A stretch of 64,000 nucleotides of DNA from Zingiber officinale (Eukaryota > Streptophyta > Magnoliopsida > Zingiberales > Zingiberaceae), in assembly GCF_018446385.1 (NCBI RefSeq), contig NC_055996.1, positions 127,024,532-127,088,531 of the forward strand, in the 5' to 3' direction. The notes under the pieces are model-generated. The model ran no database searches, was not told where the DNA came from, and saw only the letters and a list, made by a program, of their open reading frames with translations. Numbering within the stretch: the first letter of the stretch is position 1; every line of letters begins with the position of its first letter. A program made the translations under genes and the position numbers. Below, one piece after another: positions 45,742-57,510 of this stretch.

Positions 45742-46139
45742 TGTTGGATCGAGACGTGCTAGAGGGCGGGTGAATAGCACTCGTGGCTAAATCGTTTTTC
45801 GATTATCGGAAACGTAAGAATTATCAGAGTAATTAAGCAGCGGAATAAAACAAAACAAACACACAGAGACAGGAGGATTTTTACTTCGTTCGGAGCCTTG
45901 ATCGACTCCTACTCGAAGGCCCGCGATCCTTGATCGCTTCCGGTGGGCAACAACTATAAGCTCGATAAAATGATTACAAGATGAAGTACAAGTAACTGGA
46001 AAAACTAGTTATACCGACGACAACAGTAGAATTTTGAAGCTTTGGGTCGTCGGAGACTTGTTGCAGCACTTCCGGGCGTCTTTCGGAGCAGCACGTTGAA
46101 GAGAGAAGACTTGGAATTCGTTGTACTGGTGCTGCTGCT

Positions 46140-46375
46140 CGAGACCCCTTAAGGGTGTTCAAGGCGCCTTGAAGCCCTTCAAGGCGCCTTAAACATGCCG
46201 AGTCACCCGCGGAGATCAGCACAGACTTGGTCGAACTTCATCCAGTTCAAGGCGCCTTCAACCTTCGACCCAAGGCGCCTTGAACTTCATCTAAGGAGCC
46301 TCCAACCTTCTGCGCTGGCTTTTCCTGGTTCGTACCCGAGGCGCCTCCAAGCTCCATGGAGGCGCCTCGGACACT
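46140..46375. repeat. Palindromic AAGGCGCCTT/GAGGCGCCTC motif cluster in the solo LTR
   Basis: Perfect or near-perfect 10-bp palindromes centred on GGCGCC recur near 46159, 46179, 46240, 46272, 46338 and 46360. Repeated palindromes in the U3 region are a known feature of Sirevirus LTRs. Confidence 0.7.
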
Positions 46376-46626
46376 GTTCATCCGAGTTGTAACTTGCTCC
46401 TTTGTTCCTGCAAAATGTGTTAGTCCCAAACACATACCCTGCAAAACAAAGTTATCACAGAAACATAATGAATGATAATAATAAAGGTTTTGACAGCATT
46501 CGAACTGTCCGGGTCTGACTTCAGGTTTCCAACCGGAAACCCTAGGTCGACCCGACGCCTATTGTTCCCTCTATGGGGAACGCGTCCTCACGTACTCCAG
46601 TCAGGAGATTTACCTGTTGCCAGTCC

Positions 46627-46905
46627 GGTCCTCCAGACCGACTGGACTTTCCGCCTAGGGTTACCACCCCCTAGGATCTAGGGTTACCGCCCCCTAGGGT
46701 TTTTCTCCACCTAGGGTTACCGCCCCCTAGGACCTAAGGTTGCCGCCCCTTAGGGTTTTCCTCCACCTAGGGTTACCGCCCCCTAGGACCTAGGGTTACC
46801 GCCCCCTAGGACCTAAGGTTACCCCCCCTTAGGATTTTCCTTCACCTAGGGTTACCACCCCCTAGGACCTAAGGTTACCCCCCCTTAGGATTTTCCCTTG
46901 CCTAA
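46627..46905. repeat. Minisatellite (CACCTAGGGTTACCGCCCCCTA type)
   Basis: Units of about 28 bp and their 57-bp doublets, alternating CCTAGGACC and CCTTAGGGTTTTCC, make up the stretch; around ten copies. Confidence 0.85.
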
Positions 46906-47027
46906 CCGCAGTTAGGACTTTCCTGAAACCTTATTTAACCACGTTAGATAACAAGGAGTCTTAACTTTGAATCCCTTTGCCATTATCAAAACTGAGGTTC
47001 GATCGTCGGATGCTTACTGCACCAACA

Positions 47028-47930
47028 CCTGAGACGTTTGAAAAAGCATCACAAAGTTCTGAGTGGATGACAGCCATGAAACAAGAGATTGACCGCACAC
47101 AAAAAGAAATATTCCTTTGTCAACAAAAGTACTCCAAAGACTTGTTGAAAAGGTTCGGAATGCTCGACTGCAAACCAATCTCAACACCTATGGAATCAAA
47201 TTTCAGAATGTGTGCACATGAAGGAAAAAGCTTAGAAGATACAACTATGTATCAAAAATTGGTAGGCAGTCTCATCTACTTAACCTTAACTCGACCTGAT
47301 ATTTCTTATGCAGTTAGTGTAATAAGTCGGTACATGCAAAATCCAATGAAGCCTCATTTAGAAGCAGTTCGACGAATACTAAGATATGTGAAGAGCACAA
47401 TTGATTATGGTCTTGTGTATAAAAGAATTGGAGATTGTAAGTTAGTTGGTTACTGTGATGCTAACTATGCAGGAGATCATGACACCAGAAGGTCAACAAC
47501 TGGTTACTTATTTAAGCTTGGTTCTGGAGCAATTTCTTGGTGCAGCAAGAGACAACCAACTGTATCATTATCAAGCACTGAAGCTGAGTATCGAGCAGCA
47601 GCAATGGCAGCTCAAGAAAGCACATGGTTGATTCAACTATTAAATAACCTACATCAACCAGTTGATTATGCAGTTCCAATATATTGTGACAATCAATCGG
47701 CAATTCGTTTGGCGGAAAATCCGATCTTTCATGCAAGAACTAAACATGTTGAAGTGCACTATCATTTTATCAGAGAAAAAGTTCTCCAAGAAGAAATTGA
47801 GATGAGACAAATCAGTACAGATGATCAAGTTGCAGATTTGTTCACAAAAGGCTTGAGCGCCAGCAAAATCAAAAGATTTCGTGATCAACTCGGCATAGTA
47901 CAAAGGGTTGGTGTTGAGGGGGAGTGTTAA
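47028..47930 (+). pseudogene. Element D pol remainder: RT core deleted, RNase H intact
   Basis: After the duplicated target the Copia frame continues with [20 protein letters not shown], the segment just upstream of RT. Within about 15 codons (near 47090-47110) it jumps to [17 protein letters not shown], which normally follows the RT palm. About 240 codons including the YVDD box are therefore missing. RNase H is intact ([10 protein letters not shown] near 47448, [11 protein letters not shown] near 47574, [14 protein letters not shown] near 47815) and ends at TAA 47928-47930, just inside the 3' LTR. Confidence 0.9.
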
Positions 47931-48348
47931 ATATCAACTCCAACCCAAATAAAGGATAAAACTTATCCAATAAAAGATAAGAGTTATAGATAAGATTTGC
48001 TATTTAATTATTTATTTTTCTAATAGATAAAGGTGACGACTTGGTAAAAGATAAAATTAAATGTGTGGTCAAGAGTGTTTTTCTCATTTCATGGATAAGA
48101 ATTAGAATTTCAATGGCTAGGATTTAATTTAATTGAACGGTCCAGATTGTATGAAGAGTACTATAAATACTCTACCTTGTATTTAGTTTCATTCATCAAT
48201 CAAGTATCAATTTGTGAGTCAAAGTTTTTTGTTTTTTCTTCTTTGTCTTAGAATTGTGAGTGATCCACAAAAAAAGGTGTTGTAGTGTTGTTATTGTTAG
48301 TGTAAGACAACTAATTTATTTACTTGTTTGTTGGTCCAATTTTCAACA
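47925..48348 (+). repeat. 3' LTR of element D (424 bp)
   Basis: Nearly identical to the 5' LTR; visible differences are a shortened A run and single substitutions near 48231 and 48311. Confidence 0.93.
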
Positions 48349-48353
48349 TGAGC

Positions 48354-49440
48354 CACCAGTGAACTAGAGGTGATGTTGACTGGAGTCACTAAATGCTAGA
48401 GAGGAGAGATCCACCGGAGAATACGCCAAGCCTGAGAAGGAGAAAAATGAAGAGAAGAGGATTAGAATGACACGGCCAGGGATCTCCTGATGTTGTCACT
48501 CCGATGCTCAAATAAGTTTCGACGGAGGATATAGAGAATAATGAAGAAAATGAATAATAGTATGAATAAAAATGCCAGCGTACCTCCATTAGCAAGTGTG
48601 GATGCCTTTTATATTTTTTTCCCTGTACTAATTATCGATGAGACATGTATTATACTGCGGTAAAGGGAATGTCCCATCATATCTATTAGTGTCATGCGGA
48701 TCAAGATACGAGAGTGTCCTTTACATGCTCTAACAACCCACATATTGCACGAGCGCCATATCCCATAATAGTGCATACAACCTTTGGGCCACGAGATAAT
48801 TGGGTTGGGTCGGAGGTTGAGGACCTACTAAATGGACGAGTATCAGACCATCAGGGATAAGTGGAAATAAGTAGAGCGGGCTCAATCGATATGAGTGATG
48901 TGCCCCCGATTGCTTGGGTCGATTAGGAGATAACAAGGCGTGTTCGGTTGGTAGAGACGACTGGGGAGAAGTGTAGAGCATCTGATCTAGGTTTAAGGAT
49001 TACTCAAGCGGATATGCCTCCATTAGAGTCGATCGGGGAGAAGTGTAAAGCATCAGGTTGGTGGGACTGACTGAGCTTGAGAGGAGTAGAGCATCCGATT
49101 GGAGTTATTGCCCGAGTGGATATGCCTCCATTAGAGCCAGGAGAAGTGTAAAGCATCCGATCAGTAGGACCGACCGAGCATGAGAGGCGACGCTCACCTG
49201 ATCAGAGTTCAGGAGGGGTATCTAAGTGAATCTGCCCCTCGTTGACTCATCTTGACTTTGACCTCCACTTGAGCATAATGCTTAACCTCGGAGACATGTG
49301 GAAGCTTCTCATATTCATCATATCAAATATTTCTAATTCACCTATAATTTGGAGTATAATTTATACACATTTAAAAATCTCTCTTTAAAATATTTAATAT
49401 TCATCTTTATTATAATTCGAATTTTAATTTTTTATTTGTT
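48354..49440. other. Non-coding spacer with a degraded tandem repeat
   Basis: No gene seen. Between about 48960 and 49190 a unit of about 105 bp (ATATGCCTCCATTAGAG and GAGAAGTGTAAAGCATC) recurs two and a half times. Its GATCGGGGAG and CCGACCGAGC wording resembles the arrays of the element at 4230-8072, so it may be a fragment of a related element. A 65-bp stretch at 49331-49395 matches 42545-42610. Confidence 0.5.
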
Positions 49441-50059
49441 CCTTATTAAGTAAAGAGGGGGGCAACACCTCTCAACCTCTAATGTACAGAAGAAGAGAAA
49501 GAGAGAAAAGAGATCGCGCGGAGTAACAAGATAAAGACGCACAAAAGGAGAGCAAACACGAGAAAGGAGAAGAAGAAGAGAAAGAATAAAGTTATCATGG
49601 TTGGGCAACGTATCTGCTACACAAAAACGACCGTAGCTTTATTAGAATTCTCTCTATACAAGATAATCACATCTAATAATTCTTGTGATTATTGTTATAT
49701 AATAAGTTTACAATGATCCCTATAAATAATGCATAAATCCCAGACCTGGTAAAATCGTAACAGAATTTTGTTATAAAAAATTACAAAAGAATTCTGTTAT
49801 GAAAAATCATAACAGAATTTTATTACGAAAAATCTTAATAGATTTTTCTTCCATGACATCCATCGCATTGCCCTTCATCCAAATATGAGTCACCCGTCAA
49901 CAATCTCCACCTTGGCCAATATTCACCCCTTCGAAGAACACGAGTATCTGAACAAAACCCCACCTAAATCTCTGGGTTTGGGCTTCCTTCCTCTAACATC
50001 TAGAGATATGAATCAAGTTCAAGCAATGCTTGAACTTCTCTGTGATCATTGGCTTTGTC

Positions 50060-50726
50060 TGTTGGATCGAAAAGAATTTAGATATCTCCACAATAGCATG
50101 ATATTGTCCACTTTAGGCCTAGACCCTCATGGCTTTGCTCTTGGGCTCTCCCCAAAAGGGCTCATGCCAATGGAGATATCTTTTCTCTTATAAACCCATG
50201 ATCTTTCCCATGTGTTCCCAATATGGGACTATATTTGCAACCTTGCAACCCCAACAATCCCCCCCTCAAACAAAGGACCATAGACTTCCCACGTCCGATC
50301 CTCGACCCACCAGGTCTTCCTGCCCCTCGATCCACCCGACCTACTAGGACTTCCTTGCCTAGTCGCAACTAGAACTTCCTGCCTGGTGTCTGGTCCTCTT
50401 GATCTGAACATAGGAGCCCTCACTTTCTTTGTTCGAGGTCAATATTGTATCCACATGACTCAATCAGATCATAACTCTTGTGCACAGTCGGCGGTTAAAC
50501 CTTCTGGCAATCCAAGCTCTGATACCAATTATTGGATCGAAAAGAATTTAGATATCTCCACAATAGCATGATATTATCCACTTTAGGCCTAGACCCTCAT
50601 GGCTTTGCTCTTGGGCTCTCCCCAAAAGGCCTCATGCCAATGGAGATATCTTTTCTCTTATAAACTCATGATCTTTCCCATGTGTTCCCAATATGGGACT
50701 ATATTTGCAACCTTGCAACCCCAACA
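50060..50726 (-). mobile_element. TRIM retrotransposon, complete (667 bp)
   Basis: Two 197-bp LTRs (50060-50256 and 50530-50726) start TGTTGGATCG (TATTGGATCG in the right copy) and end CCCCAACA. The 5-bp duplication TTGTC is at 50055-50059 and 50727-50731. The complement of the primer site (GCTCTGATACCA) at 50516-50527 lies next to the right LTR, and a complement purine tract (ATCCCCCCCTC) adjoins the left LTR, so the element is on the minus strand. The 273-bp interior has no ORF. LTR and total lengths fit terminal-repeat retrotransposons in miniature. It is inserted in the RNase H end of the old Copia remnant. Confidence 0.93.
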
Positions 50727-50990
50727 TTGTCAACATATTTGCAGCATTGTCTGTAGTGTGAACCTTCTCAAGTTGAATTTCTTCGGAAGCAATCAACTCT
50801 CTGATCTTGTGAAACCTTATATCAATGTGCTTGGTTCTCACATTATACATTTAATTCTTCACCAAATAGATAACACTCTGACTATCACATAATAACTTGA
50901 CTTCACTTTGCTGAACACCAAGTTCTCTAACTAACCCTGTAAGCAATATTAATAATATTTTTCTTCCATAATATTTATTTAGTTGATTTT
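50727..50990 (-). pseudogene. Copia RNase H fragment
   Basis: The minus-strand translation gives the Copia C-terminal signature NVRTKHIDIRFHKIREL with EKVHTTDNAANMLT, preceded by LLCDSQSVIYLV. The frame is interrupted by the TRIM insertion and truncated at the LTR fragment. Confidence 0.85.
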
Positions 50991-51011
50991 CATTATAAGT
51001 CACCCGTCAAC

Positions 51012-51363
51012 CTTCCTTAAATATTTTACTGTTGTATTACATTTTAATGGATGGTTGGTGGTTCGGGCAGGGTGAAGCGGAGCCAAGTCCGAAAAGAAGC
51101 TTCGATTTGGCACGGCCGCCTTTGTGGACTGGGACTACTAGCTACCACCTTCCGGGGTCTTATTCTAATGGCGTAATCTGGAGGGCGTTTTTACGGATCT
51201 GGGAAGGCGCTACATGGCAATCGAGGAGTCAAAAGACGGGATCGGTGGCGATGCCCTACTCTATTAATGGCGCACTCTCCTCCTCTCGTGGCTCATCCTT
51301 TGCTCCTGTCGACTCGTCTCTCACTCTCTTGGCGGTTTCCTCGGCGATCAAGCGAGAGGCGGC
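51012..51363 (+). promoter_or_regulatory. Upstream region and 5' leader of the second SDR gene
   Basis: Only about 350 bp separate the Copia remnant from the start codon. The last 120 bp are pyrimidine-rich (CACTCTCCTCCTCTCG) like a plant 5' leader. No clear TATA box is visible; CTCTATTAAT at 51257 is the nearest candidate. The promoter may therefore be short or partly derived from retroelement sequence. Confidence 0.4.
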
Positions 51364-54300
51364 ATGGGATTCTTCAGGAGCCTCACCCGACTGCCCGGCC
51401 CAACCGGATTCGGCTTCAGTTCCACATCCGAGCAGGTCACTGAGGGCGTCGACGCTTCCAAGCAGACCGTCATCGTCACCGGTTTGTCCATCCCTAGGAT
51501 CTGGAGAATCACTCTTTGAAAATCTGTTCTTGCTTAAGCGAGCTTGGTTTTTTTCGAACTCTAGCTTGATTCGTGTTTTGATGCACAGATCTGATTTGTT
51601 TCCGACTTGATTTTGGTGCCTAATTCATCCAAACTCCCACTCTTTCCTTGCTGCTCGTTTGGTGATGGCTCCTTTTTATATTGAAAAAGCTTTTAAAATG
51701 TTGACTCTTATTTTAATTTATTAATGTTGCTTGCTGATCGCTATACTAATATTATGTCAATGAATGAGAATCTCTCTTCTAGATTTGAGTATTGATCCAT
51801 TTGATCTTCATACTTGAAATGAATGTCGAATTTTCTTTTATGCAATGTACACGGCGTTCCTAAACATCTCCTTTTTTCAGAGTAAAATATCCTAACCCTA
51901 AGAATCTTTGTTACGATAAACAATTTAAGCATGGTATACCTGCATCATAGTGCTGAACCCAAACCAATCATTGGGTGACGACGATGAAATTGGTACTTGC
52001 ATCATATGTGATACAAGTTTCTTTCAGCTAAAAAAAGGAAAAATACACATATATATATTTTTTTAAAAACTAAGGTAATAGTTTCTGAACCATTGGATCT
52101 AAGCATATAAGAATTTTCATGCAAACCCCAGGTGGAAGTAGTGGGATTGGAGCTGAAACTGCAAGGGTTATGGCCCTCAGAGGAGCACATGTCATCATTG
52201 GAGCAAGGAACATGGAAGCTGCCAATGTGGTAAAGGAGAATATCCAACAGAGTATTCCATCTGCCAAAGTTGATGTCTCGGAGCTTGAACTTAGCTCACA
52301 AAAGTCTGTCCGAGCCTTCGCAGACAGATTCATTGAAAGGAATCTACCCCTCAACGTCTTGATGTAATCACATGCTTCTCATGTTCAAATGTTGCATGCT
52401 TGCCACTTCCTTCTTCTTCTTTTTCCCCATTTTTTACATCTTTAATTTGTCATCAGAAACAATGCTGGCGTGATGAACTGCCCTTATAAACTCTCAGAAG
52501 ATGGTATAGAGATGCAATTTGCTACAAATCATCTGGGTATATCTCTTACACTTAATAAATCAATTTCATTCCCTAATACTCTGCAATAGTTTTATTGGAT
52601 ATTTTTTCGACCAAATTATCTTTAGTTCTCTAAATTTCTTTTTTTTTTCATTTTAAATTCCTTTTGACTCCAGGTCACTTTTTGTTGACAAATCTTCTAC
52701 TTGAGAAAATGAAAACTACAGCAAAGGAGTCAGGAATCGAAGGGCGTATTGTGAATCTATCATCTGTAGCTCACATTGGGACATATAGAGAAGGAATACG
52801 GTTTGACAAACTCAATGACAAAGCTTCGTAAGTTACTAATGGTTGTTGGACAAATTTGTATAATATAGGGGATGCATTACTTTTATTCTTGACCACTGAA
52901 TGTTTGATTTATTTATTAATTGATTGGATTTCCATCTTGGATTTAGATACAATGATAAAATGGCATACGGGCAATCCAAACTGGCTAACATATTGCATGC
53001 CAATGAGCTTGCAAGGCGCTTAAAGGTACTTCATCTTGCAGTGCACATTTCAATTAAATATTCATTGTATGTATCCTGTATTTCCAATAGAAATAATTAT
53101 GCAGCAAAACAAAAAGATAATGCTAAACTTCATTGAAATGTTTGCCTACTTTTCCTTTATGCAACAATGTGTAACTTATATTTCTTGAACTAATACAAGC
53201 CACTTCAAACGACCACTCTATGTTATGAATCTCAAATGGCCTTGTATGCTGAACAAGAGTACTATCTCAATCAGCCAAGATTTTTTTAATTAATAATTAT
53301 CACTTATAATCTTTTGACATCAAAATCTTTTTTATATTGCAAAGAACACTAATTTTTTTCATTGTCTACAAATTATCTGTTCTCTTGTTTAGTTTATGAT
53401 GCGCGGACAAAAAATCAGTACAAGAATGCCTTAATGAGAACTCATACTTCTCTTTGTGTAAGACCCATAAATTTGAATTTACTGGAACTTGTTTCATGGC
53501 CTGAATGTGGAAGAACTATTTACACAATAGATCATACTGAAGAATATCTGATAGCATGCACTAAATTAATTACGGAAAGTGATAATTAGAAAGGATGTTA
53601 TTGCTGTATTTACTATAAATATCTTCTGTTTTGCTTCTGAGCCTTACTTATATGCATATAGAATGGCATACCTTGCTGTCTATTCACAGATTACTCTGTT
53701 CATCCTGTTTACTTTCATGGTTGTAGGAGGAAGGTGCAAATGTTACAGCAAACTCTGTTCATCCTGGCTTGATTGAGACAAACTTGATGAGACACTCTGT
53801 TGCTTTTATAAGTATGCTTCTTAATTCAATTGATGGTTTTAAACCATTAATTCACTATGAAATTAAAAGCTTCAGGTATAAACTCAGATTTGAAATTTTC
53901 TTTTGCTTGCAGCTGCATTACGAGCTGTATCTGGCTTCATGTGGAAGACTGTACCTCAGGTTTGTCAGATTTGATTGATTTCGCATAACCGTATGCACCA
54001 GGGTGGCATAGTAGATGTTATCCTCAATATTGATATTGTGTTTCATTGTACCCTAGATGTGTCTCTCCATTTTAGGTATAACATCTCTAATTAATCAGTT
54101 CCTTACAAGGAGCATGTTTGACTCTGCCCCTTTTAAATGCATACCCTCTGCTTTAGTCCTAAACGTGGATCGACGAACATATGTATATGTGGTCAGACAA
54201 CACCTTTCTTCCACTCATCATTTAGTTCTAGACAAACCACTTTCCTATTCATGTTCCATAGATTGAATTATCATAATCATTGAAAAATGCTAAAGTAGAA

Positions 54301-55276
54301 GACATTTGTCTTTCTACTTCACAGCATTGTTGAAAGTGATAAAGGGGTACTAGGTGAGGCCAACACAATATGCCTCAAAGGGAGTCACATGAGCAAGGAG
54401 TAGGGATTCATCCCCTTTCCTTTTAGCTTGATTATACATGAGGTATAGGTATAAGCATGTGTTGCGGTACTGTCCTTTCCATAGTAGAATATATTGTCCA
54501 TCCCAATTTATATACCACTTCTATATGGGTCTTTAAGTCCAGTTGCAACTCCAACATTGCAACCAACTTGAGACCCCTTTCCTTTGCCTTTGTGCATCTC
54601 ATTAAGCTCTCACATTCGGTATTTAGCTAGGCTGACATGATAGAGGTGTTCACTCATGTAAGAAAGGGTGGCCTATGCCTCATGACATGCGTAATTCCTT
54701 CTGCATATAAATGTAAGTGCTATAAAATGTACCTGGCAAGGAATTACAGGCTCAAATCAAGTTTATGTAAAGCTTTTGCTGGTATAATAGACTATGTCAC
54801 ATAAACCCAACCTGACTCAAGAACACTTCACTTGGTATCAGTCTAACAAATGGTGATCAACCACCATATTCTCTTTAGAAACATACTACTGGATCAATTC
54901 AATCTTATTTGTAATAGCATCTCTTACAAAATTACTCTTATAGTTGGGCCTGGTATATAGGTAATGGAAGATTGATACAGTCAGTGGCTTTGATACTTCA
55001 GCCATTACCTGTAAATGTTGCATGAACCTTTGAAGTCATATTGCCACAAGTGTATAAATTTCAGGGAGCACTAGCATTTGTAATTTGTATCTTGAATTTC
55101 AGGGAGCAGCCACTTCATGCTATGTCGCACTGAATCCAAACATGAAAGGAGTGACGGGGAGATACTTTGCTGATTGCAACGAGGAGAAGCCAACTGCCAA
55201 GGCTAGAGATGAAGCATTAGCAAAAAAGCTTTGGGAGTTCAGCGAACAGCTAGTTAATTCAACTAAAGCAAAATAA
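51364..55276 (+). CDS. TIC32-like: TIC32-like short-chain dehydrogenase/reductase, paralogue 2 (322 aa, 8 exons)
   Basis: Exons: 51364-51481, 52132-52363, 52457-52536, 52674-52827, 52947-53025, 53727-53811, 53913-53959 and 55103-55276. The first seven are identical in length to those of the upstream paralogue; all introns are GT/AG. Cofactor motif TGGSSGIG (39-46; A41 replaced by G), R65, NNAG (118-121), N141, S173/S174, Y202 and K206 are present. The adenine-contacting Asp of the family (D92 in paralogue 1) is Glu here, within LELSS. The C-terminal tail is three residues longer (STKAK end). The pair is a tandem duplication now split by retrotransposons. Introns 5 and 7 are enlarged (701 and 1143 bp). 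The reductase fold is certain; the substrate and any chloroplast-translocon role are inferred from family only. Confidence 0.93.
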
Positions 55277-55432
55277 GAGCAATGCGCACCACTTGGCTCT
55301 TTTCACTTAGTTTTTTGATAGAGTGTTGCTGGATTCTGTTGATTCACTACTGCATACTGCGGCTCTTATATTGTCGTGCTAGTTTTGAAATCTACTAAAT
55401 GTGTTTACCATGCCATTACATTCTGCAAAAGA

Positions 55433-55438
55433 AATAAA
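55433..55438 (+). terminator. Polyadenylation signal candidate of paralogue 2
   Basis: AATAAA, 157 bp after the stop codon, followed by a T-rich region. Confidence 0.45.
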
Positions 55439-55612
55439 ACTCGTGATGCTATATAATCGGTTTAGTGGATTAGTTCTGTTATAGACTTCCTACAGCTTAG
55501 CTTGTCTATCAATTTGAGTTATCACTAGTTAATTTGTTTACTTGAGTGGATTAATGGGAGGGAAGAGAGGAGAGGGACAGAGTATAAAAAATGTACAATA
55601 TAAAGGTACTAA

Positions 55613-56360
55613 GGGCATCTCCAATGGTGGAGAGGGTTTTTTCCTGCCCCCACTAAAAATGAAGAAATAGACTATGAGCGTTTTCATCAGCTATCCTATC
55701 TAAATATTTTATTTTAAATTTTGAATATGATAGTTAAAATTTTTTTATATTAGCTATCTTATTTATTCTTTAAATTTTGTATTTATAAATAATATTTCTT
55801 TAAATTTAGGAATTAGATTTTATTTTCTAAACACAATAGAGGAGGGAAAAAAATAGAAAAATTAATATATGGTATAGTGAAAATAAATATTTAAATTTAA
55901 TAAAATAATTTTTTATCTTAAATTATTTATTTTGGATAAAGAAGTTGATGTATATGCTCTTAGAGCATTCAAGCTTCCCTAAATACAAAATTTATTTTAA
56001 ATTTTATATTTTAAGTAAAAAAAATATTTACATCACTTATCCTATTTATTTTTTAAATTTTGATGTCATAAATCCTAAATTTAGGTAATAAATTCATCTT
56101 TTAAATATTAAAATATTATTTAATTTGGGAGAAAGAAAAAATAAAGGGAATGAATTGGGTAATAGAAAGTAGATATTACACCATGAGAGAGAAAAAATAA
56201 TAAAAAAAGAGAAGAAAATAAAAATAATATAAAGATAATAAAAATTTTAAAATAGTTAATGTAATGTGTAATGAAAAATGATTATCTAAATATAATAAAA
56301 TTGTTGATTTATCTTAAAATTTAGAGATATTATAAAGAGAATGATATAGATACTTTAAGG
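55613..56360. mobile_element. Two adjacent MITE-like elements (PIF/Harbinger-type ends)
   Basis: TAAGGGCATCTCCAATGG at 55610 and TATATGCTCTTA ending at 55962 suggest one element of about 350 bp. A second, starting TTAGAGCATTC at 55960, runs to a TTTAAGGGC end near 56360. GGGCATCTCCAA ends next to TAA/TTA are typical of PIF/Harbinger MITEs. Inner sequence is AT-rich without ORFs. Confidence 0.5.
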
Positions 56361-56471
56361 GCATCTCCAATTTAGAGATATTATAAAGAGACTAATGTAG
56401 ATACTTTAAGGGCATCTCTAACCATAGAGAGGGCTTTTGGTCCCACCAAAAATGAAAAAAAAAATTACTAA

Positions 56472-56950
56472 GGGCATCTCCAACAATGATTTTTTCTATG
56501 TTATTAGATTTCTTTTTCCTATGTATCATCAAAATCAAAAATTAAGAAGACGGACTTGATTTTGGTGGGGGTCATAAAAAAGAGACTAAATCTTTTGGTC
56601 CATAAAAAAAATGGATTAGGAGATAGACCACTTACAATTGCGGTCAAATGGTGGCTATGATTCGGTCACAATTAGTTGCGATCACTCATTAAATTCATCG
56701 TTCACTTAGGTTATAGTTTGGGTCGGGGTTAATGGCCAGAGGCCGCTGGCAGTGGGCAAGTGGCCAGGCTGTCGAACGCCAAATAGGAGCGGCCTCCGGC
56801 TATCCACCTTAGCTTAACTATAACTTGGGGGAATAGTAAAACCAGAAAAAAATTACAACTAATTGTGACCGGATCACAATTATAATTCAGTCATAATTAC
56901 AAGTAATCTATCCCTTGATCTATATTTTTATGAATAAAGGGATCTTACCC

Positions 56951-56981
<31 letters not shown>

Positions 56982-57013
56982 AAAAACCCTCTCCACATTT
57001 AGAGATGCCTTAA
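56472..57013. mobile_element. MITE-like element with a nested fold-back and poly(A)
   Basis: TAAGGGCATCTCCAACAATG near 56470 and CATTTAGAGATGCCTTAA near 57013 form imperfect inverted ends. Inside, GGTCACAATTAGTTG (56664) and CAACTAATTGTGACC (56848) are exact complements, making a long fold-back of about 200-250 bp that also resembles 38196-38475 in the duplicated region. A run of about 32 A residues lies at 56949-56980. Confidence 0.5.
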
Positions 57014-57510
57014 GAAGTTGGGTTCTAAAAAGTTTCTTAATTTTGGATGACACATAGGAAAGAAAAATTTTAAAAAGTTGGAAAAAATTTCCATTAGATA
57101 TGCCCATAAGTTGATGTCGGATCCTCTCTGGTAGAAGATCTTCTAGATCAAGGGAGGCTTAATAAGCTCTACCTATTTAATAGGTGCTGGTCTACAATCT
57201 ACCTTATTAATAAATGGATAGAGGTCCAAAATTGATCTAGGTATCTTAAACTAGAGGACCCCCCGCCCCATACGTTTTATGATATAGAAAAGAGAAATCT
57301 TAAAAAAAAATTCTCTCTGGGAGATGTCCTAGGATATTTTATTTTATTTTTATTTTAAATAATTATGCGTTCTTATTTCCTTTCCTTTCTATCCCATTTT
57401 ACTCAATAATGAGTCATTAAATGTATTCGGGAGATACATTTATAAATTAAAATATACAATATAAATCATGGAGCAATGACATGCATGAAAAAAAATCTCA
57501 AGAAAATATT

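Larger units (their letters stand above)
45742..47027 (-). mobile_element. Solo LTR (1286 bp, Sirevirus-like) inside element D
   Basis: A 5-bp duplication CCTGA (45737-45741 and 47028-47032) flanks a segment that starts TGTTGGATCGAGACG and ends CACCAACA. It has no gag-pol, primer site or second LTR, which is what LTR-LTR recombination leaves. On the minus strand its 3' end carries GCTATTCACCCGCCC, a Sirevirus-style LTR end. It contains six or so copies of the palindrome AAGGCGCCTT or GAGGCGCCTC and a TAGGGTTACC minisatellite. Confidence 0.88.
42653..48348 (+). mobile_element. Copia element D, recent insertion between the two SDR paralogues
   Basis: A 5-bp target duplication TGAGC (42648-42652 and 48349-48353) bounds the element. 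Its LTRs of 426 and 424 bp differ at only a few positions, so insertion was recent. It has the TGGTATCAGAGC primer site and a purine tract TGAGGGGGAG. The coding region is Copia gag, protease, integrase and RNase H, but the core of RT is missing and a 1.3-kb solo LTR sits between integrase and the remaining pol. Confidence 0.93.
49450..51011 (-). mobile_element. Old minus-strand Copia remnant, internally deleted
   Basis: On the minus strand the end of a Copia RNase H (50990 to 50727) continues, after removing the TRIM, into its C-terminal tail (50054 to about 49950). A purine tract CCAAGGTGGAGAT and an LTR start TGTTGACGGGTGACTC at 49902 follow. A 65-bp LTR fragment with the same CACCCGTCAAC end stands at 50947-51011, joined directly to RNase H, so almost all of the element was deleted. 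The far end of the 3' LTR (near 49450) is a guess. Confidence 0.65.

Noticed and set aside
51032-51610. 192-aa frame overlapping the start of paralogue 2
   Set aside because: It reads exon 1 and intron 1 of the SDR gene in the wrong frame; splice-consistent SDR exons explain the sequence.
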